Assembly: GCF_000720325.1 (NCBI RefSeq)
Contig: NZ_JOJM01000018.1
Coordinates: 1 to 64,000 of the forward strand
Direction of reading: 5' to 3'
DNA: 64,000 nucleotides
Source of the DNA: Streptomyces sp. NRRL B-1347
GTDB taxonomy: Bacteria; Actinomycetota; Actinomycetes; Streptomycetales; Streptomycetaceae
The notes beneath the pieces are model-generated. The model searched no databases, was not told where the DNA came from, and worked only from the letters and a program-made list of their open reading frames with translations. Numbering within the stretch: position 1 is the stretch's first letter; each line of letters begins with the position of its first letter. The position numbers and the translations under genes were made by a program. This document shows positions 31,852 to 44,185 of this stretch, one piece after another.

Positions 31852-34800
31852 ATGACGGACCTGCATGACAAGCCCACCCCGGCGACCTCCCTGCCGCCGG
31901 CCGACCACGTCGCCCCCGGCGGCGGAGGCGGGAGCTCCGGTGCGCACCCGCACCCGTCGCTCGGTGAGCTGTTCGCCGCATGGGTGGCCCGCACGCCCGA
32001 CGCGCCCGCGGTCACCGACGGTCAAAGGACCTGGTCCTACCGGGAGTTGGCGGACCGGGCCGACCGCCTGGCCGCCGACCTCCTGCGGCACGGAGCCGGA
32101 CCGGACCGCACGGTGGCGCTCGTTCTGCCGCGCTCGATCGAACTGATCGCGGCAGAGATCGCCGTGACACGTGCTAGTGCCGCGTTCCTGCCCGTGGACC
32201 CGGGCTACCCCGCCGAGCGGCGCGAGCTGATGCTGGCCGACGCCGCACCCGCGGTGGTCCTCGACGACCTGGCCCGGGTCCGCGCCGTCCTCGACGACGC
32301 GGCCGGACCGGTGCCGGATCCCCGGCCCGCGCCGGTGGGCGCCGACCACGCGGCGTACGTCATCTACACCTCCGGATCCACCGGCAGGCCCAAGGGCGTG
32401 ACCGTCACCCACCGGGGCATCGCGGGCTTCAGCCGCGGCTGCGCCGAGCAGTACACCGTACGGTCCGGCGACCGCGTCCTGCAGTTCTCCTCGCCCAGCT
32501 TCGACGCCGCCGTCCTCGAACTGTGCAGCTCCGTCCTGTCCGGCGCCACCCTGGTGGTGCCGCCGCACGGACCCTGGCTCGGCGACGAACTCGCCGCCGT
32601 CCTGGACGAACACCGCATCACCCACGCCCTGATCCCGCCCGCCGCCCTCGCCACCCTGCCCGACCCGGCGGGCGGCGTCGGACGCCATCTGAGCACGCTG
32701 ATCGTGGGAGCCGAGGCCTGCCCCCCGGCCCTCGTCGACCGCTGGGCCCCCGGCCGCCGGATGATCAACTCCTACGGCCCCACCGAAGCGACGGTCGTCG
32801 CCTCCTGGACCGGCCCCCTCACCGCGGGCAGCGGCGCACCGAGCATCGGCACCCCGCTGACCGGCACCCAGGCCCACGTGCTCGACGCGGCGATGCGACC
32901 CGTCGAGCCCGGCACCGAAGGCGAGCTGTACGTCGGCGGGGACGGCCTGGCCCGCGGCTACCACGGCCGCCCCGGCCTGACCGCGACGCGCTTCGTCGCC
33001 AGCCCCTTCGGCCCGCCCGGCGCCCGGCTCTACCGCACCGGCGACCGCGCCCGCTGGAACGCCGAGGGCGAGCTGGAGTTCCTCGGCCGCGCCGACCGCC
33101 AGGTCAAGGTGCGCGGCTTCCGCATCGAACCCGGAGAGATCGAGGCGGCGCTGCTGCGCGGACCCGGCGTGCGCGAGGCCGTCGTCGTGGTGCGCGAGGA
33201 CGAGCCCGGACGGCGACGGCTCGTCGGCTACGTCACGCCCACCGACGCCGACCGGGCCCCGCAGCCCGCGGCACTGCGCGCGGCGACGGCCGCCGTCCTG
33301 CCCGCGCACATGGTCCCGGCCGCCGTCGTCGTCCTGGACGAACTCCCGCTCACCAGCCACCACAAGGTCGACCACAAGGCCCTGCCCGCCCCCGTCCGCG
33401 AGACCGCCGCCGGGACCCAGCCGCGCACCCCGCGGGAAGCGGCCCTGGCCGCCATCTGGGCAGAGGTCCTCAGAGTCGACGCCGTGGGCGCCGACGACGA
33501 CTTCTTCGACCTCGGCGGCGACTCCGTCCTCGCCGCCCGGACGCTGTCGCGGATCACCGAGGAACTCGGCGTCCGCCTCGCGGTGCGGGACGTGTTCACC
33601 GCGCGGACCGTCGCCGCGCTCGCCCCGCTCATCGGCGACCCGTCCGCCGCCGCCCCGCCGGAGCCGATACCGCCCGCCCCGCGCGACCGCCCCCTGCCCC
33701 TGTCCAGCGCGCAGCAGCGCCTGTGGTTCCTCGACGACCTGAGCGAGGGCGGCACGGAGTACAACACCGGCGTGGCGCTGCGGCTGCGCGGCGACCTGGA
33801 CGGCACCGCGCTGCGCCGCGCCCTGGACCGGCTCGCCGCCCGCCACGACGCGCTGCGCACCACCTTCGCCACCGTGGCCGGACAGGGCGTGCAGCGGATC
33901 AGCCCCACCGCCGAACTGCCCCTGCGCACGGCCGACGTGGGGCACGTGCCCGCCGCACGGCGCGCCGAGGTCGCCGAACGGCTGCTCACCGAGGAACTCG
34001 GCCGCGCCTTCGACCTGACGGCGGGACCGCTCACCCGGGCGCTCCTCATCCGCGTCACCGACGACGAGCACCTGCTGCTGCTCGCCCAGCACCACATCGT
34101 CACCGACGGCTGGTCGGTGGGCCTCCTCACCCGCGAACTGGCCGCCCTCTACCACGCGGAGACGACCGGCACACCGGACGGCCTGCCCGCGCCGAAGGCC
34201 CAGTACCCGGACTTCGCGGTGTGGGAGCGGCGGCAGCGCTCCTCCGGCGCCGACAGCGAGGACCTCGCGTACTGGAAGCGGCACCTGACCGGCATGCAGC
34301 AGCTGGACCTGCCCACCGACCGGCCACGGCCACCGGTGCGCACCACCGGCGGCGCCGCGCACCGCCACCCGCTCCCCGCGGACCTGGTCGAGCGCCTGCG
34401 GCAGCTGGCCGCAGGCTGCGGCACGACCCTGTTCACCCTGTTCGCCGCCGCGGCGGCCGTGCTGTTCTCCCGGTACTCCGGCCAGCGGGACGTGGCCTTC
34501 GGCACCGTCACCAACGGGCGCGGACGCCGCGACCTGGAGGACGTCACCGGCTTCTTCGCCAACACCGTGGTGCTGCGCGAGGAAGTCGACGACACCACCA
34601 CCGTCGGCGGATTCGTGGAGCGCATGCGCGCCACCGTCCTGGACGCCTTCGCGCACGACGGAGTGCCCTTCGACCGCGTCGTCGAGGAGCTGGCCCCGCC
34701 CCGCGACCCCAGCCGCACGCCGCTGGTGCAGGCGCTCGTCGTCCAGCAGACCGCACCGGACCACCCGCCGCTGGCGGGCACCGTGCGCGTCGAGGAGCAC

Positions 34801-37800
34801 CCGCTGCCCCGCCCGGCCTCCCGTTTCGACCTGGTCCTGGAGTTCGCGCCGCGCGCGGACGGCGGCCGCGAGCTGACCGTCGAGTTCAACACCGATCTGT
34901 TCGACGTGGACACGGTCGCCCGGATGAGCCGCCATCTGCACCGCCTCCTGGAGGACATGGCGGACGGCCCGCACCGGACGCTCGCCGAGCTGCCCCTGCT
35001 CCTGGAGGGCGAGCGGCGCACCCTCCTCGAGGCCTGGAACCCGCCCGTGCGCGCCGCGCACGAGGCCGTCGGCAGCACCCTGCCGGCCCTGTTCGAGGCC
35101 CAGGTGGCCCGCACCCCCGACCGGACCGCCGTGGCCTGCGGCACCACGCGCCTCGACTACGCGGAGGTCAACCGGCGCGCCGACCGCGTCGCCCGGCAGC
35201 TCATCGCCCGCGGCGCGGGCCCCGAGACGCTGGTGGCCCTGTGCCTGCCGCGCACCGCCGACCTGGTCCCGGCCCTGTGGGGCGTCCTGAAGTCCGGCGC
35301 GGGCTATCTGCCCGTGGACCCCGGCTACCCCGCCGAGCGCATCCGCTTCATGCTCGCCGACGCCGACCCGGCCCTCGTCGTGGCGGGGCGTGCGACCGCC
35401 CACGCGCTGCCCGCGGACTGCGAGCCGCTGATCCTGGAGGACTGCCTGGCCGACGGCGCGGACCTGCCGGAGGACACGGACCCGGCGACGGCGTTCCCGG
35501 CACGGCGGCCGCTGCCCGACCACCCCGCGTACGTCATCTACACCTCGGGGTCGACGGGCCGTCCCAAGGGCGTCGTGGTCGCCCACCGCAGCGTGGCGGC
35601 GCTCGCCGCGTGGGTGGCGGAACGGTTCGGGCCCGAGCGGCTCGCCCATGTGATCGCCTCGACCTCGCTCAACTTCGACGTGTCGGTGTTCGAGCTGATC
35701 TGCCCCCTGCTCGCGGGCGGCAGCGTCGAGGTGGTCGCGGACCTGGCGGCCCTCGCCGAAGCTCCCGACCTGCGCAGCGCGGGACTCGTCAGCGGCGTGC
35801 CCTCGGTGATCGCACGGCTGCTCACCGAGGGCGGCGCGGCCATCGCGTCGGACACGTTCGTCCTGGCCGGAGAGGCGCTGCCCGCGCAGACCGTGCGCGA
35901 CCTGCGGAGGGCCATGCCGTTCTGCGAGGTCGCCAACATCTACGGCCCGACCGAAGCCACCGTCTACGCCACCGCCTGGTTCGCCGACGACACCGAGCCC
36001 GACCAGGCCCCGCCGATCGGCAGGCCCGTCGCGCGCACCCGCGCCTACGTCCTGGACCGTCTGCTGCGCCCGCAGCCCCCGGGCGTGACGGGCGAGCTGT
36101 ACCTCGGCGGCGGCGGTCTCGCGCGCGGATACCTGCGCCGCCCCGGACTGACCGCGACCCGCTTCGTCGCCGACCCCTTCGGCGCGGCAGGGGACCGCAT
36201 GTACCGCACCGGGGACCTGGTGCGCTGGACCCAGGCGGGCGATCTTGAGTACCTGGGCCGCACCGACCAGCAGGTCAAGGTGCGCGGCTTCCGCATCGAA
36301 CTCGGCGAGGTGGAGGAGGCCCTGCTGCGCTGCGAGGGCGTGGCGCAGGCCGCCGCGGCCGCCCGCGAAAGCGACGGACACCGGCGCCTCGTCGGCTACG
36401 TCGTCCCCGCCCCGGGAAAGCGGGTGGACCCGGACGCGGTGCGCCGCGAGCTCGGCCGCGCCCTGCCCGACTACCTGGTCCCCGCCGTCGTCGTCGGGCT
36501 CGGCGCGCTGCCCCTGAACCCCAACGGCAAGCTGGACCGCGACCGGCTCCCCGACCCGGGGCCCGCCGGGCGCACCGCCCGGCACGTGCCGCCGCGCACA
36601 CCCACCGAGCGGACCCTCGCCCGCATCTGGGCGGACGTCCTGCACGTGGAGCGGGTCGGGGCGGACGACAACTTCTTCGCGCTCGGCGGCGACTCCATCC
36701 TGAGCATCCAGGTGGTCGCCCAGGCCCGGCATGCGGGCCTGACGGTCACCTCCCGCGACGTCTACCGGCACCAGACGGTGGCCGACCTCGCCCGCCGCGC
36801 GGACGCCGCGGAAAGCCGGAGGCCCGCCGCCCCGGCCCAGGTGGCGGCCACGGGACCGGCGCCCCTGACACCCATTCAGCGCTGGCTGTTCGACAGCGCC
36901 GCCGGGCGGTCCGGCCACTTCGCCCAGACCCTGTCGGCGGAGCTGTACGAAGCGGTCGACGCGGTGGCCCTCGAAGGCGCGCTCAACGACCTCGTCGCCC
37001 ACCACGACGCGCTGAACTCCCACTTCCTCACCGACCTCGTGACCGACGGCTCGTCCGGCGTCCGTTGGTACGTCGACGGGCAGACCCCGCGCCTGCGCCT
37101 GGCGCGCCACACGGGACCCGACACCGACGCACCGCACCTGGGCCCCTTCGACCTGCGGAACGGCCCGCTGCTGCGCGCCGTCCTGCACGAGCGCGGCGCG
37201 GGGCTGCGGCCCGTCCTGCACCTGGCCGTCCACCACCTCGTGGTCGACGGCGTCTCCTGGCGCGTCCTGCTCGAAGACCTCGACCGGGCCTACCGCGCCC
37301 GCCGCGAGGGCCGCGCCGGGGCGGCGGCGCTGCCCGCCAAGTCCTCGCCGCTGCGCCACTGGGCACGGCGCCTGGCCGCGCACGCGGCCGACGGCGGCTT
37401 CGACGACGAGAGGGAGTACTGGACCCGGGCCCTCGCGGGCGCCGCGGCGACCCTGCCGACGGACGGGGCGGGCGCCAACACCTACGCCTCGGCCCGCTCG
37501 GTGACCGTACGCCTCACCGCCGAGGACACCGCCGCCCTGCTGCGCACGCTGCCCGACACCTACCGCACCCGGGTCAACGACGTGCTCCTGAGCGCGCTCG
37601 GGCGCGTGCTGTGCGCGTGGACCGGCCACGAGCGGGTCCTGGTGGACGTCGAAGGGCACGGGCGCGAAGAGCTGTTCGCCGACGTCGACACCAGCCGGAC
37701 CGTCGGCTGGTTCACCACCCGCCACCCCGTCGCGCTCGCCGTGCCGCAGGACGCCGGCTGGGACGCCGTCCTGAAGCAGGTCAAGGAGCAGCTGCGGGCG

Positions 37801-40800
37801 GTGCCCCGGCACGGCCTGGGGCACGACGCGCTGCGCCATCTGACCGGCCCCGGCACGGCGCCCGCGGCGCCCGCCGCGCAGGTCAGCTTCAACTACCTGG
37901 GCCGGTTCGGGCTCCCGGACGCGCCGGACGGCCTGTACGGCGGCCCGTGCCGCCCCCTGGAGCTGGACGCCGACCCGCTGTCCGCGCGCCCCCACCCGCT
38001 GGAGGTCGTGGGGCATCTCGACGGCGACGTACTGGAGTTCACCTGGTTCTACTCCGACGCGCTGCACCAGGAGGCGACCGTCGCGGGCCTCGCCGCGCGG
38101 TTCGCGGACGCGCTCGCCGGGATCGCCCGGCACGCGGCCCGGCCCGGCACCGGCGGCCGCACCCCGTCGGACTTCCCGCTGGCGCGGCTCGACCAGACGG
38201 CCGTGGACCGCGTCGTGGGCGACGACCCCGGCGCGGTCGAGGACGTCCACGCGCTCACGCCCACCCAGGCCGGGATGCTCTTCCACGGCCTGTCGCAGGA
38301 CGACCAGAGCGTGTACTTCCAGCAGGTGTCGTTCGTCCTGGACGGCGTGCCGGAGCCCGCCGCCCTCGCGGCCGCCTGGCAGCGCGTGACGGACCGCACC
38401 CCGGTGCTCCGGTCCCGCGCGGTCTGGCAGGACGTGCCCGAACCGCTCCTGGTGGTGCTGCGCCACGCGTCCGTGCCCGTCACGCACCTGGACTGGCGCG
38501 AACTGACCGACGACGAGCAGGCGAGCGCGCTGCGTGACCTGCTCGACCGCGACCGCGAGCGCGGCATCGACCTGGCCCGCGCCCCGCTCCAGCGCCTGGT
38601 CCTCGTCCGGCTCTCCGACAGCTCCGTACGCGTGGTGTGGTCCTTCCACCACCTGATCCTGGACGGCTGGAGCCTGTTCCAGGTCCTGTCCGACGTGTTC
38701 GCCTGCCACGCGCAGCCGTCCCGCTCCGCCGACGAGGGCGATCCGCTGCCCGCGCGGCGGCCCTTCAGCGACTACGTGGCCTGGCTGCGCGACCGTGACG
38801 ACGACCGCGCCGAACGGCACTGGCGCGACCGCCTCACGGGTCTGACTGAGGCGACCGCGCTGCCCTACGACCGCGAGCCGCGCGAGACCCACCACGCGGA
38901 GTCCACCGAGGCGGTCCGCGTCACGGTCCCGCAGACCACGACGCGCGCCCTCGAAGACCTGGCCAGGGCGGCGGGCCTGACCCTGAACACCCTGGTCCAG
39001 GGCGCCTGGGCGCTCCTCCTGAGCCGTCAGGCGGGCCGGGAGGAGGTCGTCTTCGGCACCACCGTCTCCGGGCGGCCGCCCGAGCTGCCGGGCGCCGATT
39101 CCATGACCGGCCTGTTCATCACGACCCTGCCCACCCGTGTCCGCGTGCCGCGCGACGGCACCCTCGTCGACTGGCTGGGCGCCCTCCAGTACGACCAGAG
39201 CGAGGACCGCCGCTTCGACCACGTGGCGCTCACGCGGCTGAAGGCCCTCACCGGACTCCCCGAGCGGACCGCCCTGTTCGACAGCATCGTCGTCTTCGAG
39301 AACTACCCCGTCGACGACGACCTCGCCGCCGCCCACGGGCTGCGCCTGAGCGACCTCGACGGCATCGAGACCACCAACTACCCGCTCAGCCTGGTGGCCT
39401 ACCCCGGCGCGGAACTCACCCTGCGCCTCGGCTACGACCCCGCCCTCTTCGACGCCGCCACGGTCGCCCGGATGGCCGAGTACCTCACCGTCCTCTTCGA
39501 CGGCATCGCCACCGGGCCCGAGCGCCCGCCCGCGCGCCTTCCCCTGCTCACCCCCGCCCGCCGCCGCCAGGTCCTCGACGAGTGGAACGACACCGCCACC
39601 AGCGTCCCCGACGCGACGGTCGCCGACCTGTGGGCGGCTCAGGTGGCGCGCACACCCGACGCCCTCGCCCTGGAGGCGGGCGCCGACCGGCTCACCTACC
39701 GGGACCTGGACGCCCGGGCCAGGGCCCTCGCGGCCCGGCTCGCCAGCCATGGCGTGACGGCCGAAGCACCCGTGGGCGTCCTCATGGACCGCTCGGCCGG
39801 CCTGGTCGTCGCACAGCTCGCGCTCGCCCTCTGCGGCGGCGTGTACGTACCCCTCGACGGCCGGGCGCCGGGCGAGCGGCTGCGGCGCATGCTCGCCGAA
39901 GTGGGCGCGGACCTCGTCCTGACCGATGCCGAGTGGGAGCGGACGGCGCGGGAAGTGCTGCCCGACGGAACGGTGCTGAGGCCCGACCACGAGCCGGAGC
40001 AGACGGCACCGGAGACGCCCGCCGCCCCGGCCCCGCACCCCGACTCCGTCCAGTACGTGATGTTCACCTCCGGCTCCACCGGCACCCCCAAGGGTGTCGC
40101 CGCACGCCACCGTGACGTCGCCGCCCTCGCGTCCGACCGCGCCTTCGCCGGACACGACCGCGTCCTCGTGCACTCCCCGCACGCCTTCGACGCCTCCACC
40201 TACGAGCTGTGGGTGCCCCTGCTGCGCGGCGGAACGGCCGTCCTCGCCCCGCCGGGGGACGTCGACGCCGCCGTCGTCCGCAGCGCGATCACCGACCGAG
40301 GCGTGCGGTTCCTGTGGCTCACCGCGGGCCTCTTCCGCCTCCTCGCCCAGGAGGACCCCACGTGCCTGCGCGGCGCGCGGGAGGTGTGGACCGGCGGCGA
40401 GGCCGTGCCGGGCGCCGTGGTGCGCCGCGTCCTCGACGCCTGCCCCGACCTCACCGTCGTCGACGGCTACGGCCCCACCGAGACCACCACCTTCGCGACG
40501 CGGCGCGCCTTCCGCGCCGGTGACCCGCTGCCTCCGGTGCTGCCCATCGGGCGCCCGCTCGACAACACCCGGGCGTACGTCCTCGACGCCGCCCTCCAGC
40601 CCCAACCCCCGGGCATTCCGGGGGAGTTGTACGTCGCCGGGGCCGGACTCGCCCGGGGCTACGTGGGGCAGTCGGGCGCGACCGCGGCCCGCTACGTGGC
40701 CGACCCGTTCGGCCCGCCCGGCTCCCGCATGTACCGCACCGGCGACATCGTCCGCTTCGGCGGCGACGGCGAACTGCACTTCGTGGGCCGCGCGGACGAC

Positions 40801-43800
40801 CAGATCAAGCTGCGCGGCTTCCGCGTCGAGCCCGCCGAGATCGAGGCCCGGCTCACCGCGCACGCGGGCGTCGCCGAGGCCGTCGTGTCCCTGTGCGAGC
40901 ACGCCGGACGCAAGCGCCTGGCCGCCCACTTCGTGCCCGCACCGGCGGCGGGCGCGCCGACCGCGAGCGAACTGCGCGCCCACGTGGCCGCCGAACTGCC
41001 CGACTACATGGTGCCCGCCGCCTTCGTCACCGTGCCGGAGCTCCCGCTGACCGCCAACGGCAAGGTGGACCGGGGCAGACTGCCCGCGCCGGACTGGTCG
41101 GCGGCGGGCGACACCGCCTACCGCCCGCCCCGCACCGAGGCCGAGCGCGTCCTCAGCGAGATCTGGGCCGACCTCCTGGGAGTGGACCGCGTCGGCGCCG
41201 ACGACAACTTCTTCACCCTCGGCGGCGACTCGATCCTCAGCATCCAGGTCGTGTCGCGTGCCCGCGCCGCCGGGCTCGGGCTCACGCCGCGCGACCTCTT
41301 CCGCCACCCCACCGTCGCCGCCCTCGCCGCCGCCACCGGAACGGCCGCGGCCGTCGCCGGAACCGGCCCCGTGACCGGCGAGGTCCCGCTCACGCCCATC
41401 CAGCACTGGTACCTCGACCCAGGGCCGAGCCGCCCCGAGGTCTTCGACCAGTGCCTGACCGTCGAGACGGACACCGACGTCGACGCGGACGCCCTGCGCC
41501 GCGCCCTCGCGGCCCTGTGGGCCCACCACGACGCCCTGCGCGCCCGGTTCGTCCGGGGCGACGACGGGACCTGGCACCAGCACTGCCCAGGCCCGGACGA
41601 GACGGCACCGGACCTCCTGGAGGTCCGCGACCTGAGCGGCCTGGACGCCGAGGCCGCCGAAGCCGCCGAGGCCCGCGCCACCGCCGAGGCGCACGCCGGG
41701 TTCCGCCTCGCCACTGGCCCGCTCCTGACCGCACGCCTGTTCACCGGCGCGCGCCCGCGCCTGCTCCTGACCGTCCACCACCTGGTCGTCGACGGCGTGT
41801 CCTGGCGCATCCTCCTGGAGGACCTCGACACCGCCTACCAGCAGGCGCGGGCCGGTGCACCGGTACGCCTTCCGGAGCGCACCACGTCCGTCCAGGAGTG
41901 GGCCCGGCGACTGCGCGCGCACACCGCGTCCGGCGGGTTCGCCGGGCAGCGCGCCCACTGGGAGGACGTGTCCGGGCACTGCGCCGCACCGCTGCCCCTG
42001 GACACCGGCGCCGCACCGGGCAGCACCACCATGGCCGACGTGCGCGCGGTCACCGTACGCCTGGACCGGCAGCGCACCGACGACCTCCTGCGGAAGGTGC
42101 CCAGCGCCTACCGCACCCGCGTCGACGACGTGCTCCTGACCGCTCTCGGCCGTACCGTCTCCGACTGGATCGAACGTTCTACCGTCGCCGTGGCTCTGGA
42201 AGGCCACGGCCGCGAGGACCAGCTCTTCGACGACATCGACCTGTCCCGCACGGTCGGCTGGTTCACCAGCCTGTACCCGGTCGCCCTGGACGTGCCGGAC
42301 GCGGACTGGGGGACCGCCCTGAAGTCCGTCAAGGAACAGCTGCGGGCCGTGCCGGACCGGGGCATCGGCCACGGCGCCCTCGCCCGCCTCGCCGGGGACG
42401 ACCGCCTCGCCACGGCGCCGACGCCCGGCATCAGCTTCAACTACCTGGGCCGGTTCGACTGGTCGGCGGGCAGCGGCGGGGCGCTGGTGCGCGGCGTGCC
42501 AGGCGGCCTCGACGGCGCCGACGCGCCGGACGCGGCGCGTCCGCACCTCCTCGACGTGATCGCCCGCGTCGAAGGCGGACAGCTGGAGATCACCTGGCAC
42601 TACAGCCACACCCTGCACCACGAGGAGACCGTCGCGGGCCTCGCCGACGGCATGCTGCGCGCGCTCACCGAGATCGTCGCGCACTGCTGCCACGAGGACG
42701 CCGGGGGCCGTACGCCGTCGGACTTCCCGCTGGCCCGCGTGGACCAGACGGCACTTGACCGCGTCGTGGGCGACGGCCGAGCGGTCGCGGACCTGTACCC
42801 GCTGACACCGATGCAGGCGGGCATGCTGTTCCACAGCCTCATGGACCCCGACGCGCGCACGTACGTCAACCAGGTCCAGCTGGTGCTGTGCGGAGTCACC
42901 GACCCGCACGCCCTGGCCGAGGCGTGGCAGCGGACCGCCGACGCCAACGCGATGCTGCGCACCCGCCTGGTGTGGCAGGAGACCGCCGAACCGCTCCAGG
43001 CCGTACAGCACCGGGCCGCCGTGCCCGTCGCCCACCACGACTGGACCGGCTGGCCCGCCGACCGGTGCGCGCGGGAGATGGACCGGCTGCTCGACGAGGA
43101 CCGGGACGCCGGGATCGACCTGGGCGCGGCGCCCTTGATGCGCCTGACCCTGATCCGCCTCGCGCCGGACCGGGTGCGGATGGTGTGGACGTTCCACCAC
43201 GTCCTGCTCGACGGGTGGAGCGCGGCCCAGGTCTTCGACGAGGTGTGCGAGCGGTACGCGGCGCTGACCGCGGGACGCCGTCCGGAGACCGCTGAGCGCG
43301 CGCCGTTCCGCGACTACCTGGAGTGGCTGTCGCGGCAGGACACCGCGCGGTCGGAACGGTACTGGCGCGAGACGCTCGCCGGGTTCGCCGCCCCCACCGA
43401 ACTCCCCAGGGACCGGCGGCCCGCCGAGGCGCACCGCACGTCGTCGTCGGGGACCGTCGGCGTGGCGCTCGACGCCGCGACGTCGGCGCGGCTGCGGGAG
43501 ACCGCGCAGCGTTCCGGACTGACCGTCAACACCCTGGTGCAGGGCGCCTGGGCGTTGCTCCTTTCGCGGTACGGCGGCGAGGACGACGTCGTGTTCGGCA
43601 CCACCGTCTCCGGGCGCCCCGCCGAACTGCCCGGAGTGACCTCGATGGTCGGGGTGTTCATCAACACCCTGCCCACGCGCGTACGGATCGACGGCGGCCG
43701 CGGCCTGCTGGAGTGGCTGCGGGAGCTCCAGGCCGCGCAGTCGGAGTCCCGCAGGCACGACTTCGTATCGCTCGCCCAGCTCCAGACCTGGAGCGAGGTG

Positions 43801-44106
43801 CCCGGCGGCACGAACCTGTTCGACAGCATCGTGGTCTTCGAGAACTACCCGTTCGACGAGGGTGCCCTGGCCCGGCACGGCCTGACCATCGAGCAGGAAC
43901 GCGACGTGGAGCCGACCAACTACCCGCTGAACGTGGTGGTCGCCCCCGGGGACGTCCTGTCGGTCATCCTGGACTACGACCCCGGCCACTTCGCGGAGTC
44001 GACCGCGCGCTCCCTGTCGGAGCGGCTTCTGCACACGCTGCGCCTCCTGGCCGACGCGTCGGACGACACCCGTCTGGACGCGGTGGACGTCCGTGGGCCC
44101 GGGTGA
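31852..44106 (+). CDS. Nonribosomal peptide synthetase, modules 1-3 and C domain of module 4 (A-T-C-A-T-E-C-A-T-E-C)
   Basis: A 4084-residue NRPS starting at ATG 31852 (GAAGGA 8 nt upstream). Domains by residue: A1 36-515; T1 with carrier Ser558; C2 613-1040 (HH-IVTDGWS at 747); A2 1075-1560; T2 Ser1615; E2 1668-2100 ([10 protein letters not shown] at 1794); C3 from 2130 (HHLILDGWS at 2266); A3 2588-3072; T3 Ser3127; E3 from 3178 ([10 protein letters not shown] at 3309); C4 from 3645 (HHVLLDGWS at 3782) to the end. The protein has no starter C domain, so module 1 loads a free amino acid. C2 is L-to-L type; C3 and C4 follow E domains and are D-to-L type. Specificity residues read by eye: A1 DALLIGSVV, A2 DVFSVAIVY, A3 DAYWWGGTF (valine-like). 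A1 has HHKVDHK where NGKVDR is usual, keeping the Lys. The stop at 44106 follows directly on C4 and lies inside a repeat, so it is probably an assembly artefact and the gene continues. Confidence 0.93.
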   Translation: MTDLHDKPTPATSLPPADHVAPGGGGGSSGAHPHPSLGELFAAWVARTPDAPAVTDGQRTWSYRELADRADRLAADLLRHGAGPDRTVALVLPRSIELIAAEIAVTRASAAFLPVDPGYPAERRELMLADAAPAVVLDDLARVRAVLDDAAGPVPDPRPAPVGADHAAYVIYTSGSTGRPKGVTVTHRGIAGFSRGCAEQYTVRSGDRVLQFSSPSFDAAVLELCSSVLSGATLVVPPHGPWLGDELAAVLDEHRITHALIPPAALATLPDPAGGVGRHLSTLIVGAEACPPALVDRWAPGRRMINSYGPTEATVVASWTGPLTAGSGAPSIGTPLTGTQAHVLDAAMRPVEPGTEGELYVGGDGLARGYHGRPGLTATRFVASPFGPPGARLYRTGDRARWNAEGELEFLGRADRQVKVRGFRIEPGEIEAALLRGPGVREAVVVVREDEPGRRRLVGYVTPTDADRAPQPAALRAATAAVLPAHMVPAAVVVLDELPLTSHHKVDHKALPAPVRETAAGTQPRTPREAALAAIWAEVLRVDAVGADDDFFDLGGDSVLAARTLSRITEELGVRLAVRDVFTARTVAALAPLIGDPSAAAPPEPIPPAPRDRPLPLSSAQQRLWFLDDLSEGGTEYNTGVALRLRGDLDGTALRRALDRLAARHDALRTTFATVAGQGVQRISPTAELPLRTADVGHVPAARRAEVAERLLTEELGRAFDLTAGPLTRALLIRVTDDEHLLLLAQHHIVTDGWSVGLLTRELAALYHAETTGTPDGLPAPKAQYPDFAVWERRQRSSGADSEDLAYWKRHLTGMQQLDLPTDRPRPPVRTTGGAAHRHPLPADLVERLRQLAAGCGTTLFTLFAAAAAVLFSRYSGQRDVAFGTVTNGRGRRDLEDVTGFFANTVVLREEVDDTTTVGGFVERMRATVLDAFAHDGVPFDRVVEELAPPRDPSRTPLVQALVVQQTAPDHPPLAGTVRVEEHPLPRPASRFDLVLEFAPRADGGRELTVEFNTDLFDVDTVARMSRHLHRLLEDMADGPHRTLAELPLLLEGERRTLLEAWNPPVRAAHEAVGSTLPALFEAQVARTPDRTAVACGTTRLDYAEVNRRADRVARQLIARGAGPETLVALCLPRTADLVPALWGVLKSGAGYLPVDPGYPAERIRFMLADADPALVVAGRATAHALPADCEPLILEDCLADGADLPEDTDPATAFPARRPLPDHPAYVIYTSGSTGRPKGVVVAHRSVAALAAWVAERFGPERLAHVIASTSLNFDVSVFELICPLLAGGSVEVVADLAALAEAPDLRSAGLVSGVPSVIARLLTEGGAAIASDTFVLAGEALPAQTVRDLRRAMPFCEVANIYGPTEATVYATAWFADDTEPDQAPPIGRPVARTRAYVLDRLLRPQPPGVTGELYLGGGGLARGYLRRPGLTATRFVADPFGAAGDRMYRTGDLVRWTQAGDLEYLGRTDQQVKVRGFRIELGEVEEALLRCEGVAQAAAAARESDGHRRLVGYVVPAPGKRVDPDAVRRELGRALPDYLVPAVVVGLGALPLNPNGKLDRDRLPDPGPAGRTARHVPPRTPTERTLARIWADVLHVERVGADDNFFALGGDSILSIQVVAQARHAGLTVTSRDVYRHQTVADLARRADAAESRRPAAPAQVAATGPAPLTPIQRWLFDSAAGRSGHFAQTLSAELYEAVDAVALEGALNDLVAHHDALNSHFLTDLVTDGSSGVRWYVDGQTPRLRLARHTGPDTDAPHLGPFDLRNGPLLRAVLHERGAGLRPVLHLAVHHLVVDGVSWRVLLEDLDRAYRARREGRAGAAALPAKSSPLRHWARRLAAHAADGGFDDEREYWTRALAGAAATLPTDGAGANTYASARSVTVRLTAEDTAALLRTLPDTYRTRVNDVLLSALGRVLCAWTGHERVLVDVEGHGREELFADVDTSRTVGWFTTRHPVALAVPQDAGWDAVLKQVKEQLRAVPRHGLGHDALRHLTGPGTAPAAPAAQVSFNYLGRFGLPDAPDGLYGGPCRPLELDADPLSARPHPLEVVGHLDGDVLEFTWFYSDALHQEATVAGLAARFADALAGIARHAARPGTGGRTPSDFPLARLDQTAVDRVVGDDPGAVEDVHALTPTQAGMLFHGLSQDDQSVYFQQVSFVLDGVPEPAALAAAWQRVTDRTPVLRSRAVWQDVPEPLLVVLRHASVPVTHLDWRELTDDEQASALRDLLDRDRERGIDLARAPLQRLVLVRLSDSSVRVVWSFHHLILDGWSLFQVLSDVFACHAQPSRSADEGDPLPARRPFSDYVAWLRDRDDDRAERHWRDRLTGLTEATALPYDREPRETHHAESTEAVRVTVPQTTTRALEDLARAAGLTLNTLVQGAWALLLSRQAGREEVVFGTTVSGRPPELPGADSMTGLFITTLPTRVRVPRDGTLVDWLGALQYDQSEDRRFDHVALTRLKALTGLPERTALFDSIVVFENYPVDDDLAAAHGLRLSDLDGIETTNYPLSLVAYPGAELTLRLGYDPALFDAATVARMAEYLTVLFDGIATGPERPPARLPLLTPARRRQVLDEWNDTATSVPDATVADLWAAQVARTPDALALEAGADRLTYRDLDARARALAARLASHGVTAEAPVGVLMDRSAGLVVAQLALALCGGVYVPLDGRAPGERLRRMLAEVGADLVLTDAEWERTAREVLPDGTVLRPDHEPEQTAPETPAAPAPHPDSVQYVMFTSGSTGTPKGVAARHRDVAALASDRAFAGHDRVLVHSPHAFDASTYELWVPLLRGGTAVLAPPGDVDAAVVRSAITDRGVRFLWLTAGLFRLLAQEDPTCLRGAREVWTGGEAVPGAVVRRVLDACPDLTVVDGYGPTETTTFATRRAFRAGDPLPPVLPIGRPLDNTRAYVLDAALQPQPPGIPGELYVAGAGLARGYVGQSGATAARYVADPFGPPGSRMYRTGDIVRFGGDGELHFVGRADDQIKLRGFRVEPAEIEARLTAHAGVAEAVVSLCEHAGRKRLAAHFVPAPAAGAPTASELRAHVAAELPDYMVPAAFVTVPELPLTANGKVDRGRLPAPDWSAAGDTAYRPPRTEAERVLSEIWADLLGVDRVGADDNFFTLGGDSILSIQVVSRARAAGLGLTPRDLFRHPTVAALAAATGTAAAVAGTGPVTGEVPLTPIQHWYLDPGPSRPEVFDQCLTVETDTDVDADALRRALAALWAHHDALRARFVRGDDGTWHQHCPGPDETAPDLLEVRDLSGLDAEAAEAAEARATAEAHAGFRLATGPLLTARLFTGARPRLLLTVHHLVVDGVSWRILLEDLDTAYQQARAGAPVRLPERTTSVQEWARRLRAHTASGGFAGQRAHWEDVSGHCAAPLPLDTGAAPGSTTMADVRAVTVRLDRQRTDDLLRKVPSAYRTRVDDVLLTALGRTVSDWIERSTVAVALEGHGREDQLFDDIDLSRTVGWFTSLYPVALDVPDADWGTALKSVKEQLRAVPDRGIGHGALARLAGDDRLATAPTPGISFNYLGRFDWSAGSGGALVRGVPGGLDGADAPDAARPHLLDVIARVEGGQLEITWHYSHTLHHEETVAGLADGMLRALTEIVAHCCHEDAGGRTPSDFPLARVDQTALDRVVGDGRAVADLYPLTPMQAGMLFHSLMDPDARTYVNQVQLVLCGVTDPHALAEAWQRTADANAMLRTRLVWQETAEPLQAVQHRAAVPVAHHDWTGWPADRCAREMDRLLDEDRDAGIDLGAAPLMRLTLIRLAPDRVRMVWTFHHVLLDGWSAAQVFDEVCERYAALTAGRRPETAERAPFRDYLEWLSRQDTARSERYWRETLAGFAAPTELPRDRRPAEAHRTSSSGTVGVALDAATSARLRETAQRSGLTVNTLVQGAWALLLSRYGGEDDVVFGTTVSGRPAELPGVTSMVGVFINTLPTRVRIDGGRGLLEWLRELQAAQSESRRHDFVSLAQLQTWSEVPGGTNLFDSIVVFENYPFDEGALARHGLTIEQERDVEPTNYPLNVVVAPGDVLSVILDYDPGHFAESTARSLSERLLHTLRLLADASDDTRLDAVDVRGPG

Positions 44107-44185
44107 TCTGGTGGCCCTGGTGCTGCCGCGCTCGGCCGAGATGGTCCTGGCCCAGCTCGGTGTGACGAAGGCGGGTGCGGCGTAC
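44092..44185 (+). repeat. 94-bp exact repeat, copy 1 (start of truncated A4)
   Basis: Identical over 94 bp to 48427-48520. It encodes the A-domain segment [20 protein letters not shown] and onwards. Upstream of this copy the expected first 90 or so residues of the A domain are missing; downstream the A domain continues normally. Confidence 0.95.

Noticed and set aside
31852..32000. A lipid-starter C domain at the NRPS N-terminus
   Set aside because: Only about 35 disordered residues precede A1, so there is no room for a C domain and no fatty-acid loading is indicated.
41120..41240. Hpg-type specificity for module 3, because of the LTAGLF segment
   Set aside because: The pocket residues read DAYWWGGTF, which fits valine; Hpg-type pockets usually end LGLLC.
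44106..44106. Natural end of an NRPS after a C domain
   Set aside because: The next frame lacks the start of its A domain and the junction coincides with an exact repeat, so a misjoin explains it better.
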